From Flammeovirgaceae bacterium UBA5585 (lineage in GTDB: Bacteria > Bacteroidota > Bacteroidia > Cytophagales > Cyclobacteriaceae): 64,000 nt of DNA. Shown here piece after piece: positions 34,064 through 42,781 of this stretch (positions are counted from its first letter, which is position 1; the number at the start of each line of letters is the position of its first letter). The stretch lies in the NCBI GenBank assembly GCA_002425185.1, contig DILT01000018.1:1-64000 (forward strand). The letters run 5' to 3'. The notes beneath the pieces are model-generated. The model was not told where the DNA came from. It searched no databases and saw only the letters and a list, made by a program, of their open reading frames with translations. Both the position numbers and the translations under genes were made by a program.

Positions 34064-35539
34064 TCAATAATAGTGGTACCGTGTAGCTTCTCCTGAGCCA
34101 ATTGTTCTGCTTACCGGATAACCCACCTGGTTGAATTCATAGTTGAAATAGTACGTGTAAACTTTTCCATCCCGCGATAATGTATACCTTGAAGGATATA
34201 ATGGTTGTGAACTTACGTCAGGTAAAATGTCAACCATCGGGAATGGGTTTTGTGTGTAGTTTGACGCTAAGTACTCAAAAGTCTCTTCCTGAATCAGGTC
34301 GTATTCATCACCTGGAAGCGGATAGTATGTTAACTTTTTGAATACCGCGTTGCTGTTGCTGTAGTAGAGGTATACAAACAGGTATGACATTACAAACTCA
34401 CCGGTGGGTTGACGATGGAATACGGCCACTTCCCCAATATTACCCGCCTGATCGTAGGAATAGATGGTGTATTTCTTCATTACGCCTTCTCTCGACTCCT
34501 CCGAACGTGTAATCCTGTTTTGGTTGTCGCGTATAAAAATGGTTTCATCGGAAGTCCACTTGGTAATTTTCTTCAGCAGGTTGTTCTCATCGTAATGATA
34601 CGTTTCCGTCCAGCTAAGTGAATTTTGTTCAATGTGAATTTTTGCGATTTGACCCGATTCGTTGTATTCAAAAAGACGCTTGGTCTTCCATTCTCCGGCT
34701 CCGGTTTCATAGCTTTTTGGTTTTCCGGCCAGTTCATCATCTACCAGGGTAATGTTCAGATCCAGCCTGTCTCCTTTAACAACCGATCCGGTAGCACCAA
34801 TAATTCGTACTGCAAATTCCTTATGTCCGTTCAAGGTTGTGTTGTTAACCGGAATGAATTTAACAGGAAGAAAAGATGTGCCGGCCGTTACGGGCAGCAT
34901 GATTTTACCATTGATGGCTTCCGGTTCGGTAGTGAAATACGTTCCGTAAAGACCAGCGGCATTCAATAGCTCAAGCTCAACCTGTCCGGCATCTACAGCC
35001 TGAAGTGAAAAGCCAATAGCCACCATCATCCCTTCAGCAACTTGTTCTTGTACGGACACTTGTGTCGCCACAAAATTCACCTGGTTGGGTTGATTGTTTT
35101 CATAAATGGTAACGTGCAATGATTTTTCCGTTCCGATAATGAATCCATCGGTTACAGACGCAATTGTAAAATGAAGATTGCGGTTACCGGTGAATAAATT
35201 GTTATTGGTTGGGGTAAGGATAAACGTTACCTGCGACTGACCGGCCGCTACCGGTAAAATGATTTTATCATCTTCAACGGCTGGCTGACTGGTAAAATCG
35301 TTTTCATTCTCCCAATTGGCATTGATGGTAATGGTACCCGCTGACGGAGCCGGACGTGAAAGCGGAAGTGTGATCTCGGTTGCACCGGCCAGTTCACTCA
35401 GGCCGAGGTTTACCGTTGAAAATTTAACCGTAACGGGAGCAACTGGTGATGCAGATTCATCTGCTTCTTCACAAGATTGAAAGGCAACTCCTGAAATGAA
35501 CAGGACGATGGCATAGACAAGACGAAAAATAGTTTTCAT
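34064..35539 (-). CDS. Calx-beta lipoprotein with YD-like repeats
   Basis: A 491-aa lipoprotein (lipobox VAFQSC, Cys about 23). Two Calx-beta-like beta-sandwich domains cover about 38-145 and 155-268 (LSLPSRPAPSAGTITI-type strands, NRNLHFTIASV, GHKEFAVRIIGA). The C-terminal half (about 280-491) has YD/RHS-like beta repeats such as RLFEYNESGQIAKIHIE, TYHYDENNLLKKITKW and YSYDQAGNIGEV. It is probably a surface protein for ligand binding; calcium binding is likely for the family but not shown. There is no enzyme motif. Confidence 0.8.
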   Translation of the reverse strand: MKTIFRLVYAIVLFISGVAFQSCEEADESASPVAPVTVKFSTVNLGLSELAGATEITLPLSRPAPSAGTITINANWENENDFTSQPAVEDDKIILPVAAGQSQVTFILTPTNNNLFTGNRNLHFTIASVTDGFIIGTEKSLHVTIYENNQPNQVNFVATQVSVQEQVAEGMMVAIGFSLQAVDAGQVELELLNAAGLYGTYFTTEPEAINGKIMLPVTAGTSFLPVKFIPVNNTTLNGHKEFAVRIIGATGSVVKGDRLDLNITLVDDELAGKPKSYETGAGEWKTKRLFEYNESGQIAKIHIEQNSLSWTETYHYDENNLLKKITKWTSDETIFIRDNQNRITRSEESREGVMKKYTIYSYDQAGNIGEVAVFHRQPTGEFVMSYLFVYLYYSNSNAVFKKLTYYPLPGDEYDLIQEETFEYLASNYTQNPFPMVDILPDVSSQPLYPSRYTLSRDGKVYTYYFNYEFNQVGYPVSRTIGSGEATRYHYY

Positions 35540-35611
35540 GGGGTTTCTTTAATTTGTTTTGTAGTCAGACAGGAACCCATGGTTAACCGTTGCCTGACTA
35601 AAAAAATATTT

Positions 35612-35735
35612 TTAGAAGCCATCTCAAAATGCCCCCTAATGTCAGGTTGAGCTTATCGAAACCGGTTTGGTAACTCGAAATTGCCTTCGACAAGCTCAGG
35701 CTGACATTTGAAACAGATTTTTTGAGATGGCCTCA
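35612..35735. repeat. Dispersed palindromic repeat, full copy
   Basis: The outer arms GCCATCTCAAAA (35618-35629) and TTTTGAGATGGC (35720-35731) are perfect complements. The inner arms at 35640-35660 and 35686-35706 match at 18 of 21 positions (TGTCAGGTTGAGC...TCGAA with its complement). Partial copies occur at 33125-33160 and 40227-40253. It fills most of the gap between the Calx-beta and barrel genes (35540-35808). Confidence 0.82.
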
Positions 35736-35758
35736 AGAAATTTTTAAAGATTATAATA

Positions 35759-35786
35759 GAAAGGCAACCCGTTACGATTGCCTTTC
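35759..35786 (-). terminator. Terminator of the sigma/barrel operon
   Basis: On the minus strand GAAAGGCAA and TTGCCTTTC form a 9-bp stem followed by a T/A-rich stretch. It lies 22 bp past the barrel-protein stop codon. Confidence 0.75.
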
Positions 35787-35808
35787 ACGCACAAACATTG
35801 AGGGTTGG

Positions 35809-37137
35809 TTATGGTGTGCCGAGTTTTTTTAATGCCATGATTTGTAAGCCAACGGATTGCTGATTATACGAATAGGGCAGGGTTTCGTTTTTAACATTTT
35901 TCATGAAGTAGGTTAAGGTTGGGTTGATTTGCAGTTCCCATCCTTTGTTAAAGAGTATACTATAGCCTGCACCCACCGATAGATTAAAATTTAATTTCTC
36001 CATGCCGTCATCGTTTAACTCAACCCATTGTCTGTTAATTTTTTCTTTTGCCTGCGCTGAAACCAGGTAATGTGCACCTGCAGCAACAGAAAAGTTAAAC
36101 CTGCTCCGTTCGCTCGACCAGAAATAGTAGGTTCCGGTTAGTTTTAAACCGGCATAGCCAAATGTGTTGGCAATTTCGCGGTTGGTGTATTGATATACCG
36201 GCTTTAATACAACAGTTTGATCTGCTTGCTGAACCGCCAACATAGTGTCCACTTTACCGGTGGTATAAGAAAGGTTAATGGCCTGCTTAAGTTGTGTATA
36301 CGACAGGCTGGCATCAAGGTACAGATTGGAACCAACCGACCTTCCGATTCCTGCTGCTGCGGAGAAGCCAATATTTTCCGTATTGCTGTTTTTTCTTGCG
36401 CTGGCTAAAAACACATCATCATTCACGATCGGTTTGATGTTCTTGTTTATGTACTGAGGTGAAAAGGAAGCACTAAGTCGCCAGGTGCTAGCATTTTGGT
36501 TTGATTTCTCAGCCGGACTTTCATCGGTTCTTACTTCTTTCTCCAGGGAGTCAACGGTGGTTAACTCCTCTTTAATTAAAGAGCCCTGTTGAATGCTGTC
36601 AGTTACAGGATTTAACGCAATTATAAATGGAGCTTGTATTGTCTCAGTTTCGTGTTCTTCTTCAGTTTGAATGGTCTGTTCTGAAATTTCGATAGAAGCT
36701 GTTTCTTTTTTCTCAACGATTTGATTTTCATTCGGAACAATTTCAGCATGTTCAGTATGTGATGTGGCCTGTTTTTTATACAGCCTTGCCTGTTTTGGCT
36801 GTTCCGGCACACTGGTGATTTCCGTTACTTCAGCAGTGGTAGTTTTTGTAAATGTTGTTCCTTCTGTTTCTTTTTGGTTTGATGATTCGGTTTTAACGAC
36901 ATTGGTTAATGAAGTGGTGGCCAGGGTTTGATTAAATCCGGTATCGTTAACCGTTAGGTAAACGACTACCGGTATCAGCAGCACCAACGGCTTCCACCCG
37001 TGTTTGAGTAAAATGGTTTTGGCCGGGCTGGCAGGCGCTACCAATGTAGCCCGGATTTTCGAAAAGCCATCTTGTGGCGGTTCGCCTTCCTGGTTGTACA
37101 GGCGTTTTCCGATGTCATCAAAATCGTTTTCCTTCAT
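35809..37137 (-). CDS. Membrane-anchored protein with C-terminal beta-barrel, cotranscribed with ECF sigma
   Basis: A 442-aa protein in the position of an anti-sigma factor: a cytoplasmic N-terminal part (1-45, MKENDFDDIGKRLYNQEGEPPQDGFSKIRATL), one membrane helix (about 48-62, PLVLLIPVVVYLTV), a long Thr/Glu/Lys-rich low-complexity region (about 75-220) and a C-terminal outer-membrane-barrel-like domain (about 225-442, WRLSASFSPQYINK, LNFNLSVGAGYSILF, ending LQIMALKKLGTP). It overlaps the sigma gene by 4 bp. It is unusual in combining an inner-membrane helix with a barrel, and could bridge the periplasm to pass a signal. It lacks the classic zinc anti-sigma motif. Confidence 0.75.
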   Translation of the reverse strand: MKENDFDDIGKRLYNQEGEPPQDGFSKIRATLVAPASPAKTILLKHGWKPLVLLIPVVVYLTVNDTGFNQTLATTSLTNVVKTESSNQKETEGTTFTKTTTAEVTEITSVPEQPKQARLYKKQATSHTEHAEIVPNENQIVEKKETASIEISEQTIQTEEEHETETIQAPFIIALNPVTDSIQQGSLIKEELTTVDSLEKEVRTDESPAEKSNQNASTWRLSASFSPQYINKNIKPIVNDDVFLASARKNSNTENIGFSAAAGIGRSVGSNLYLDASLSYTQLKQAINLSYTTGKVDTMLAVQQADQTVVLKPVYQYTNREIANTFGYAGLKLTGTYYFWSSERSRFNFSVAAGAHYLVSAQAKEKINRQWVELNDDGMEKLNFNLSVGAGYSILFNKGWELQINPTLTYFMKNVKNETLPYSYNQQSVGLQIMALKKLGTP

Positions 37138-37670
37138 GCTGCTGAAATTAAGCGGACCTCAATGAGTTTTTTCAAATAAGCTTTTGCTTTTGAAAGCTGC
37201 GACTTCGAGCTTCCTTCGGCAATGCCAAGCATCTCTGCAATTTCGTTGTGGTTGTAACCTTCTACTACGTACAGGTTAAACACCAACCTGTACCCTTCAG
37301 GCATGGCGTTAATCAACTCCATCAATTCCTGGTTCGATAAAGTAGAAATGATGTTATCCGATGACGCGACCATGGTTTCTGCATATGATGCATCTACATG
37401 ATCAAAATATTTTTTAGACTGGTGATAGTGATTGATAGCCGTGTTAACAAAAATTCTCCGCATCCATCCTTCAAACGATCCGCCTTGCCAGGTGTGCATG
37501 TTTTTAAAAACCTTAACAAAGGCTTCATGAAAAACATCTTCAGCTTCCGCGCGTGATTTCGTGTACCGCAAACAAACGGCCATCATCCTGCGGGAAAAGA
37601 GCCCATAGAGCTTCTCCTGTGCAGAAGCCTTATTTGCTAAACATCCCTGTATGAGTTCCGATTCCGTCAT
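37134..37670 (-). CDS. ECF RNA polymerase sigma factor
   Basis: A 178-aa sigma-70-family protein without region 1. Region 2 spans about 22-90 (LFSRRMMAVCLRYTKSRAEAEDVFHEAFVKVFKNMHTWQGGSFEGWMRRI) and region 4 about 120-170 (LMELINAMPEGYRLVFNLYVVEGYNHNEIAEMLGIAEGSSKSQLSKAKAYLKK). It lies 15 bp after the Ig-like lipoprotein gene and overlaps its probable regulator. Confidence 0.93.
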   Translation of the reverse strand: MTESELIQGCLANKASAQEKLYGLFSRRMMAVCLRYTKSRAEAEDVFHEAFVKVFKNMHTWQGGSFEGWMRRIFVNTAINHYHQSKKYFDHVDASYAETMVASSDNIISTLSNQELMELINAMPEGYRLVFNLYVVEGYNHNEIAEMLGIAEGSSKSQLSKAKAYLKKLIEVRLISAA

Positions 37671-37685
37671 GCGGTAGTGTTGTAT

Positions 37686-38348
37686 TTATTCGGTAATGGT
37701 AATGGTGCAAATTCCCTCTATGTATCCATCGCTGGTAAACAGCCGGTATTTAAACTGATCAGTGCCGATGTAATTTTTTGGCGGGTAGTACACATAAACA
37801 ATGTTTTTAAAGCTGCCGGAATACGTATACGTGGTAAACGTTCCTTTTAAGGGTGCAAAAATGGAACTGCCCTGGTACGGACACGCCACATCATTTTGAA
37901 AGATGGGGATGCCGATGGGTTGGTTTCGTGCGGTAGTTACTGCTTCATGATTAACCACCGTGGTGCAATTGGTAATATCAAGAGGCGCTTCTACATATAA
38001 GGTGATGGAAGCAGAGTAGCATTTGTTTTTATAACAAACGGTATAGATGATGTTGTCGATGCCGATAAACCCATCGTTTGGTTTGTAAAACCAGCCTTCA
38101 TTTTGAATGAAGGTAAGGGTACCAAAAGAAGGGGTACTGTACGAAATGGTTACTTCCACTTTAATGCTGTCGTTTACGAGCGGATCGAGCCGCACACCGT
38201 ATTCACTTCCGGGGTAGAGGAAAATGTCGTCCGGGTTGAGTTGGATCATAAAAAACTCTACCGGAATTTTGTCTTCAAATCCCTCATCGCAGGCACTCAG
38301 GCCCACCGTTAACAGGGCCAGGAAAGTGAAAAAGCGTGCTGTTTTCAT
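37686..38348 (-). CDS. Ig-like (cadherin-like) domain lipoprotein
   Basis: A 220-aa lipoprotein (lipobox VGLSAC, Cys about 20). Two repeats of a Big_9/cadherin-like tandem domain are seen: VEVTISYSTPSFGTLTFIQNEGWFYKPNDGFIGIDNIIYTVCYKNKCYSAS and the second half with PIFQNDVACPYQ and YYPPKNYIGTDQFKYRLFTSDG. There are several cysteine pairs. It is the first gene of the operon with the ECF sigma and its membrane partner, so it may be the sensed or regulated surface component; this is inference. Confidence 0.8.
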   Translation of the reverse strand: MKTARFFTFLALLTVGLSACDEGFEDKIPVEFFMIQLNPDDIFLYPGSEYGVRLDPLVNDSIKVEVTISYSTPSFGTLTFIQNEGWFYKPNDGFIGIDNIIYTVCYKNKCYSASITLYVEAPLDITNCTTVVNHEAVTTARNQPIGIPIFQNDVACPYQGSSIFAPLKGTFTTYTYSGSFKNIVYVYYPPKNYIGTDQFKYRLFTSDGYIEGICTITITE

Positions 38349-38521
38349 GATTTTTCTAATAAGCTGCGGGTAAGACAGGGGCTACACAAAAAGGGTTGCC
38401 TGCATCATAATAAAGCACGGAATAATTTCTCCTCTCTTACGTTAAGCGCGATTACCGGGTTTTTGCCCTGCTGAAAATTTCAGCAGTTTATTATGAGTGG
38501 CTGCAACCGAAGGTTTGGTGG

Positions 38522-39079
38522 TTAAGCATGGGGTTGATGTTCCAGGTTTTTTCGGGCCTGCAGCAGGTGCCTGCGGTTGTGTGTCAGCACAAACTGAATT
38601 GCATCGCCAGCCGGAATTTTAATCAGGGGCGATAAGGTGGTTGCTACGTTCACCTTCATCAGGTTTTTTTGCTCGGCTTGCATAATAAGTTGCAATAGTT
38701 CTTCCAGTTGTTGAATAAACCTCGAAACTATATCATGCGGATCGGTTAACCTTACGGGCCGATATTTTTTCATGGCCTTGTACTTTTTTGTTGATGCCCC
38801 TGGATTCATCATGGCAATAAAATACCGACCTAACAGGCTATGCTTAAACCGATCGGGTTGTTGAAGTGCGGGTGCGTTGCTCAATGCCTTTTGCAGGCGC
38901 GGCAAATAAAAATCGCCATAGGCATTTAAATGTTCTATACATTCGGCCATGCTCCAGCCACCGTTTGCAGCAGGTTGAAGAAGCCGGTCTTCCGGAAGGT
39001 TCTGGAAGACCGCGATCACTTCTTTCAACTGTTCTTCAACTTGCTGTTCCAGCGTATATAGATATTCCTGGTGCGTCAT
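38522..39079 (-). CDS. DinB-family four-helix protein
   Basis: A 185-aa protein of the DinB/YfiT superfamily. Metal-binding His residues fit the family pattern: WSMAECIEHLNAYGDFY (His about 50) and the C-terminal VLTHNRRHLLQARK with two His. Relatives are thiol transferases and unknown metalloenzymes. It starts 2 bp after the DUF4345 stop, forming an operon with it. Confidence 0.85.
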   Translation of the reverse strand: MTHQEYLYTLEQQVEEQLKEVIAVFQNLPEDRLLQPAANGGWSMAECIEHLNAYGDFYLPRLQKALSNAPALQQPDRFKHSLLGRYFIAMMNPGASTKKYKAMKKYRPVRLTDPHDIVSRFIQQLEELLQLIMQAEQKNLMKVNVATTLSPLIKIPAGDAIQFVLTHNRRHLLQARKNLEHQPHA

Positions 39080-39081
39080 GT

Positions 39082-39489
39082 TTACTTTCCTTTAATTTTT
39101 TTACTGAGGGCCAACAGCACGATCCCCACTACGCACATGAAACTTTCAATCACAAGCCAGTTGGTTCCGAATTCGCCCAACGCGCCATCGTTAAACCAGG
39201 TGATGATCCGCGAAAGCGCATATGATCCCCAAAATACGGCTAAAAAACTCAGGCCGTTAAGGGTTTGGAAAAAGGCCAGGTAAATCAGCAGGGCCACGAG
39301 CGTAAGGCCCACCCCGCCATAAATGCCCCGGATGGAACTGATGGCATCGGTGTTGGGAAGTTTTACGCCCACCAGGTCCATGACGGATTGTGGATTAAGG
39401 ATGGCCATCAAAGCCACGTATCCTAAACTGAAGGCCGAAAACAGGATAAACCCCTTGCTGGCCGTGAGGTAAATTACTTTTGTTGTCAT
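39082..39489 (-). CDS. DUF4345 membrane protein
   Basis: A 135-aa protein with four membrane helices (about 10-32, 50-70, 75-95, 108-128). The pattern SIRGIYGGVGLTLVALLIYLAF and the GSYALSRIITWFNDG segment match DUF4345. Function unknown. First gene of the pair with DinB; the Crp/Fnr regulator upstream may control it. Confidence 0.78.
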   Translation of the reverse strand: MTTKVIYLTASKGFILFSAFSLGYVALMAILNPQSVMDLVGVKLPNTDAISSIRGIYGGVGLTLVALLIYLAFFQTLNGLSFLAVFWGSYALSRIITWFNDGALGEFGTNWLVIESFMCVVGIVLLALSKKIKGK

Positions 39490-39564
39490 ACAGATGTTGT
39501 TTTGGATTGATGCAACAAAAGTGGAGGTTGACCGAAAATTGATTCTTGGTATTTGCCAAGATTT

Positions 39565-40146
39565 TCAGATGCGCACCGAATTGATGAGTTTACTGAAGTT
39601 GGTGGCATCAATACCGAGGTAGTTGGCCAGGTATTTATGAGGCACCAATGTTAAAATATGCGGACTTCGTTTCAAAAGTTGTTTGAATTTTTCCTCAGAG
39701 GTAAAGCATTGCAGTTCCACCATGCGTTCCAGTAAGCCGGAGAAGGCTTGTATTACCCCTAACCGCAATGCTTCTGAAACACAATGATGTTTTTGTGCGC
39801 ATTGATTCACAGCTTCAAAGGGCGCACGTAGAAAAGCAGAGGGGGTAAGCGCTTCAAAATAATAGACAGAGGGTTTTTGTAAAAAGAAGGAATCGATCAC
39901 ACCGCCAAAGGATGGAGCATAGGAAAAGACCAAAGTCGATTCGCGATTTTGATCATCCTGGTACACGATGCGCTGCACGCCATCAATAACGAAGTACAGG
40001 TATTTTTCCACATCACCCGCAGCGGTAATAATTTCTTTTCGCTTTACGCGATGCTTAGACCAGATGTTGTAGAATTCAGCGGCTGCTTCCGGGGTAAAGG
40101 GAGTAAAATGCTCGATCGCTTTTTTTAAGGAATCAAATTCGTGCAT
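39565..40146 (-). CDS. Crp/Fnr family transcriptional regulator
   Basis: A 193-aa regulator with a cyclic-nucleotide-binding-like domain (about 15-125, KRKEIITAAGDVEKYLYFVIDGVQRIVYQD) and a short C-terminal HTH region (about 140-193, PHKYLANYLGIDATNFSKLINSVRI). There are no FNR-type cysteines. This class is common in Bacteroidota and usually acts on nearby genes. A near-ideal Crp-type operator exists at 44392-44407, but the link is only suggested. Confidence 0.85.
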   Translation of the reverse strand: MHEFDSLKKAIEHFTPFTPEAAAEFYNIWSKHRVKRKEIITAAGDVEKYLYFVIDGVQRIVYQDDQNRESTLVFSYAPSFGGVIDSFFLQKPSVYYFEALTPSAFLRAPFEAVNQCAQKHHCVSEALRLGVIQAFSGLLERMVELQCFTSEEKFKQLLKRSPHILTLVPHKYLANYLGIDATNFSKLINSVRI

Positions 40147-40178
40147 AGGCGAAGGTAATGAAAAACGAGAATCTCCAC

Positions 40179-40457
40179 CCGCGCCCCCTGATCCACGGAG
40201 GGGGAACTGCCACGCAATGTGAATGTCATTGAGATGGCTTCTAATAATATTTATAAATCCCGAAGGGATTAATGTTTTTTAACCCGGAGCGCAGCTCCGG
40301 ATTAAAAAACAAAATAAAACTGTGTCGACTGCGGCAGATCAAAGTACCGCAACACCCACCCGACACACCGGTAGGCCCTGGGATCAACGTGAGGTAACCA
40401 ACTTGGTTCATTATTGACAACAGACCTATCCGTGGTCTGTTTCGACACAGACCACGG
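40179..40457. repeat. Cluster of dispersed palindromic repeat fragments
   Basis: The 312-bp gap 40147-40458 contains no gene but several unrelated palindromes. These are a CCCCCT...AGGGGG hairpin near 40188-40206; CATTGAGATGGCTTCTAA (40227-40244), a fragment of the 35612-35735 repeat; AATCCC-GAA-GGGATT (40256-40270); a 16-bp stem at 40274-40310 (TTAACCCGGAGC with GCTCCGGATTAA); and CCGTGGTCTGT/ACAGACCACGG (40430-40457), directly after the copA stop codon. Confidence 0.75.
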
Positions 40458-40458
40458 A

Positions 40459-42669
40459 TTAAATTTTCGCGAACCGCAACCGTAAACTATTGCTCACCAC
40501 ACTTACCGAACTCAGCGCCATGGCTGCCCCGGCAATCATTGGATCTAATAAAAATCCGTTTACCGGATAGAGCACACCAGCAGCAATGGGAATGCCGATC
40601 ACGTTGTAAATAAATGCCCAGAACAAATTCTGGCGGATGCCCATTACAGTTTTGGTGGAGAGGTTCAGTGCTTTAGGTATGGATTGTAAATCAGAAGTGA
40701 TCAGCGTCATCTTCGCTACATCCATGGCGATATCGGTGCCTTTGCCCATGGCAATACTTACATCCGCCTGTGCAAGCGCATGCGCATCGTTGATACCATC
40801 GCCCACCATGGCTACGATTTTACCTTCTGCCTGAAGTTGTTTAATAAATTCAGCTTTACCGGAGGGCAGCACTTCAGCTTTATAGTGTTTTAACCCAACC
40901 TGTTTAGCAACCGCCTGTGCAGTTTGTTCATTATCGCCTGTGAGCATGTACACATCAATGCCTTTCTTTTGCAGGGCTTCGATGGCGGCTCTGGACATTT
41001 CTTTTATCTTATCGGCAATAGCAATAGCAGCTAAAACCTTTCTTGAGTCGGCAAACCATACCACCGTGTTGGCGTTGGCCTTCCATTGCTCAGCTTTGGC
41101 ATCCAGATCGGCACAGCCCATGCAATTGGCCTCCTCCAGTAACTTCTTGTTTCCAACGTAGTACGTTACCCCATCGACAATACCTTTTACACCTTTGCCC
41201 GTAATGCTCTCAAATGACTCCAGTTTGGTTTCGGCTGTATTTTTAAAATAAGCGGTTACCGCTTCGGCCAGCGGATGTTCTGAATTTTTCTCAAGTGTAA
41301 ACAAAATTGACTGGAGACGGTCGGTGTTTTTAATTCCTTCCAGCCACGCAAAGGCTGCTACCTGCGGTTTGCCTTCCGTAATCGTTCCGGTTTTATCCAG
41401 AATAACGGCATTCACCTTATGCGCCAGTTCCAGGCTTTCGGCATCTTTAATGAGAATGTTGTTTTCCGCGCCTTTGCCCATGCCCACCATGATGGCTGTT
41501 GGTGTGGCTAACCCCAGTGCACACGGACAAGCAATCACCAAAACAGTAATAGAAGTAAGGAGCGCATGGGTGAAGGCATTATCGCCACCAATGACCATCC
41601 AGGTGATAAAGGTGAGGATGGAAATGCCGATGACCACAGGCACAAAGATTCCGGCAATCTTGTCGACTAACTTTTGAACAGGCGCTTTACTGCCCTGTGC
41701 TTCCTGCACCATTTTGATGATATGTGCGAGCAGCGTATCGGCACCTACTTTTTGTGCTTCAAATTCGAAGCTGCCTTTTTGATTGATGGTTCCGGCAAAC
41801 ACTTTTTCACCGGCTTTCTTTTCTACCGGCACCGGCTCACCGCTGATCATGCTTTCGTCCACATACGATGATCCGGCTATGACCACACCATCCACCGGAA
41901 TTTTTTCACCGGGCCGGACGATGATTGTGTAACCTGGTTTAACCGAGGCCATCGGCAACTCCATTTCTATACCGTCTACTTTAGCACGCACCGTTTTGGG
42001 TTGCAGGCCCATTAATTTTTTGATGGCTGATGACGTGCTGGACTTGGCGCGTTCTTCCAGCCACTTGCCCAGCGAAATGAATGTGACGATGACAGCCGCA
42101 GCTTCGTAGTACACGTGTGCGTGAACACCACGACTATGCCAGAACTCCGGAAAGAACGTGTTGAACAAGCTAAACAAAAAAGCAATGCCGGTAGAGAGCG
42201 CCACCAGCGTATCCATGTTGGCCTTACCGAAGCGAGCTTGTTTCCACGCATGCACAAAGAACGACCGGCCAAAGTAAAACACCACCGGTGCCGACAAGAG
42301 CATCGATACGTAGGTACCCGTTTTCCAATCCATGAAGAACATGCCAATAATTACCACCGGAGCCGAAAGCACAGCCGACCAGATCGTTCGGCTTTTGATT
42401 TCTTGATAATGCTTGCGTTGGGCTTCTTCTTTCACGGCCTGCGGATCTTCCACATCCACCACCAGGTCGTAGCCGATGGAGCGCACGGCCTGTTGGAAAT
42501 CGGTGGGCCCGGCCGTTGCCGGATCAAATTCCACCAGGGCTGTTTGATTGGCATAATTGACCGAAGCCTCTTTAACGCCTTTCGTACTTTTCAACATCGA
42601 CTCCACGCTTACCGCGCAGGCGGCACAGGTCATTTCCAAAACGGGGAAGGATTGTTTTACAGTAGCCAT
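40459..42669 (-). CDS. copA: Copper-exporting P1B-type ATPase
   Basis: A 736-aa heavy-metal ATPase that pumps Cu+ out of the cytoplasm. It has one N-terminal HMA domain (MTCAAC, Cys 15 and 18), eight membrane helices, the actuator motif SGEP (276-279), the transmembrane CPC (381-383), the phosphorylation motif D425-KTGT, the HP motif (SEHPLAEA) and the GDGIND hinge; the C-terminal helix has MAxSSVSVVSNSLRL. Everything needed for Cu+ transport is intact. A plausible promoter (42680-42707) leaves a very short leader. Confidence 0.95.
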   Translation of the reverse strand: MATVKQSFPVLEMTCAACAVSVESMLKSTKGVKEASVNYANQTALVEFDPATAGPTDFQQAVRSIGYDLVVDVEDPQAVKEEAQRKHYQEIKSRTIWSAVLSAPVVIIGMFFMDWKTGTYVSMLLSAPVVFYFGRSFFVHAWKQARFGKANMDTLVALSTGIAFLFSLFNTFFPEFWHSRGVHAHVYYEAAAVIVTFISLGKWLEERAKSSTSSAIKKLMGLQPKTVRAKVDGIEMELPMASVKPGYTIIVRPGEKIPVDGVVIAGSSYVDESMISGEPVPVEKKAGEKVFAGTINQKGSFEFEAQKVGADTLLAHIIKMVQEAQGSKAPVQKLVDKIAGIFVPVVIGISILTFITWMVIGGDNAFTHALLTSITVLVIACPCALGLATPTAIMVGMGKGAENNILIKDAESLELAHKVNAVILDKTGTITEGKPQVAAFAWLEGIKNTDRLQSILFTLEKNSEHPLAEAVTAYFKNTAETKLESFESITGKGVKGIVDGVTYYVGNKKLLEEANCMGCADLDAKAEQWKANANTVVWFADSRKVLAAIAIADKIKEMSRAAIEALQKKGIDVYMLTGDNEQTAQAVAKQVGLKHYKAEVLPSGKAEFIKQLQAEGKIVAMVGDGINDAHALAQADVSIAMGKGTDIAMDVAKMTLITSDLQSIPKALNLSTKTVMGIRQNLFWAFIYNVIGIPIAAGVLYPVNGFLLDPMIAGAAMALSSVSVVSNSLRLRFAKI

Positions 42670-42679
42670 AAAGTTTGCT

Positions 42680-42707
42680 CAAATGTAATAACAATAATAC
42701 AGGCAAA
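42680..42707 (-). promoter_or_regulatory. Possible copA promoter
   Basis: The minus strand reads TTTG (42707-42704), a 16-nt spacer and TACATTTG (42687-42680). The -7 element is perfect but the spacer is shorter than the usual 19. The transcript would start only a few bases before the ATG. Confidence 0.4.
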
Positions 42708-42781
42708 CCGATTCGTGAAGTTTAGAGATTTACAGTATCGTAGCATGATTTATTATTTGTTATTTTCCAGCTAATTTTAGA

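Noticed and set aside
40430..40457. Intrinsic terminator of copA
   Set aside because: The 11-bp stem is good but no T run follows on the minus strand, so it is treated as a repeat.
42115..42774. 219-aa frame opposite copA
   Set aside because: It is antisense to the ATPase gene, whose motifs are intact; the frame is a shadow of its codon bias.
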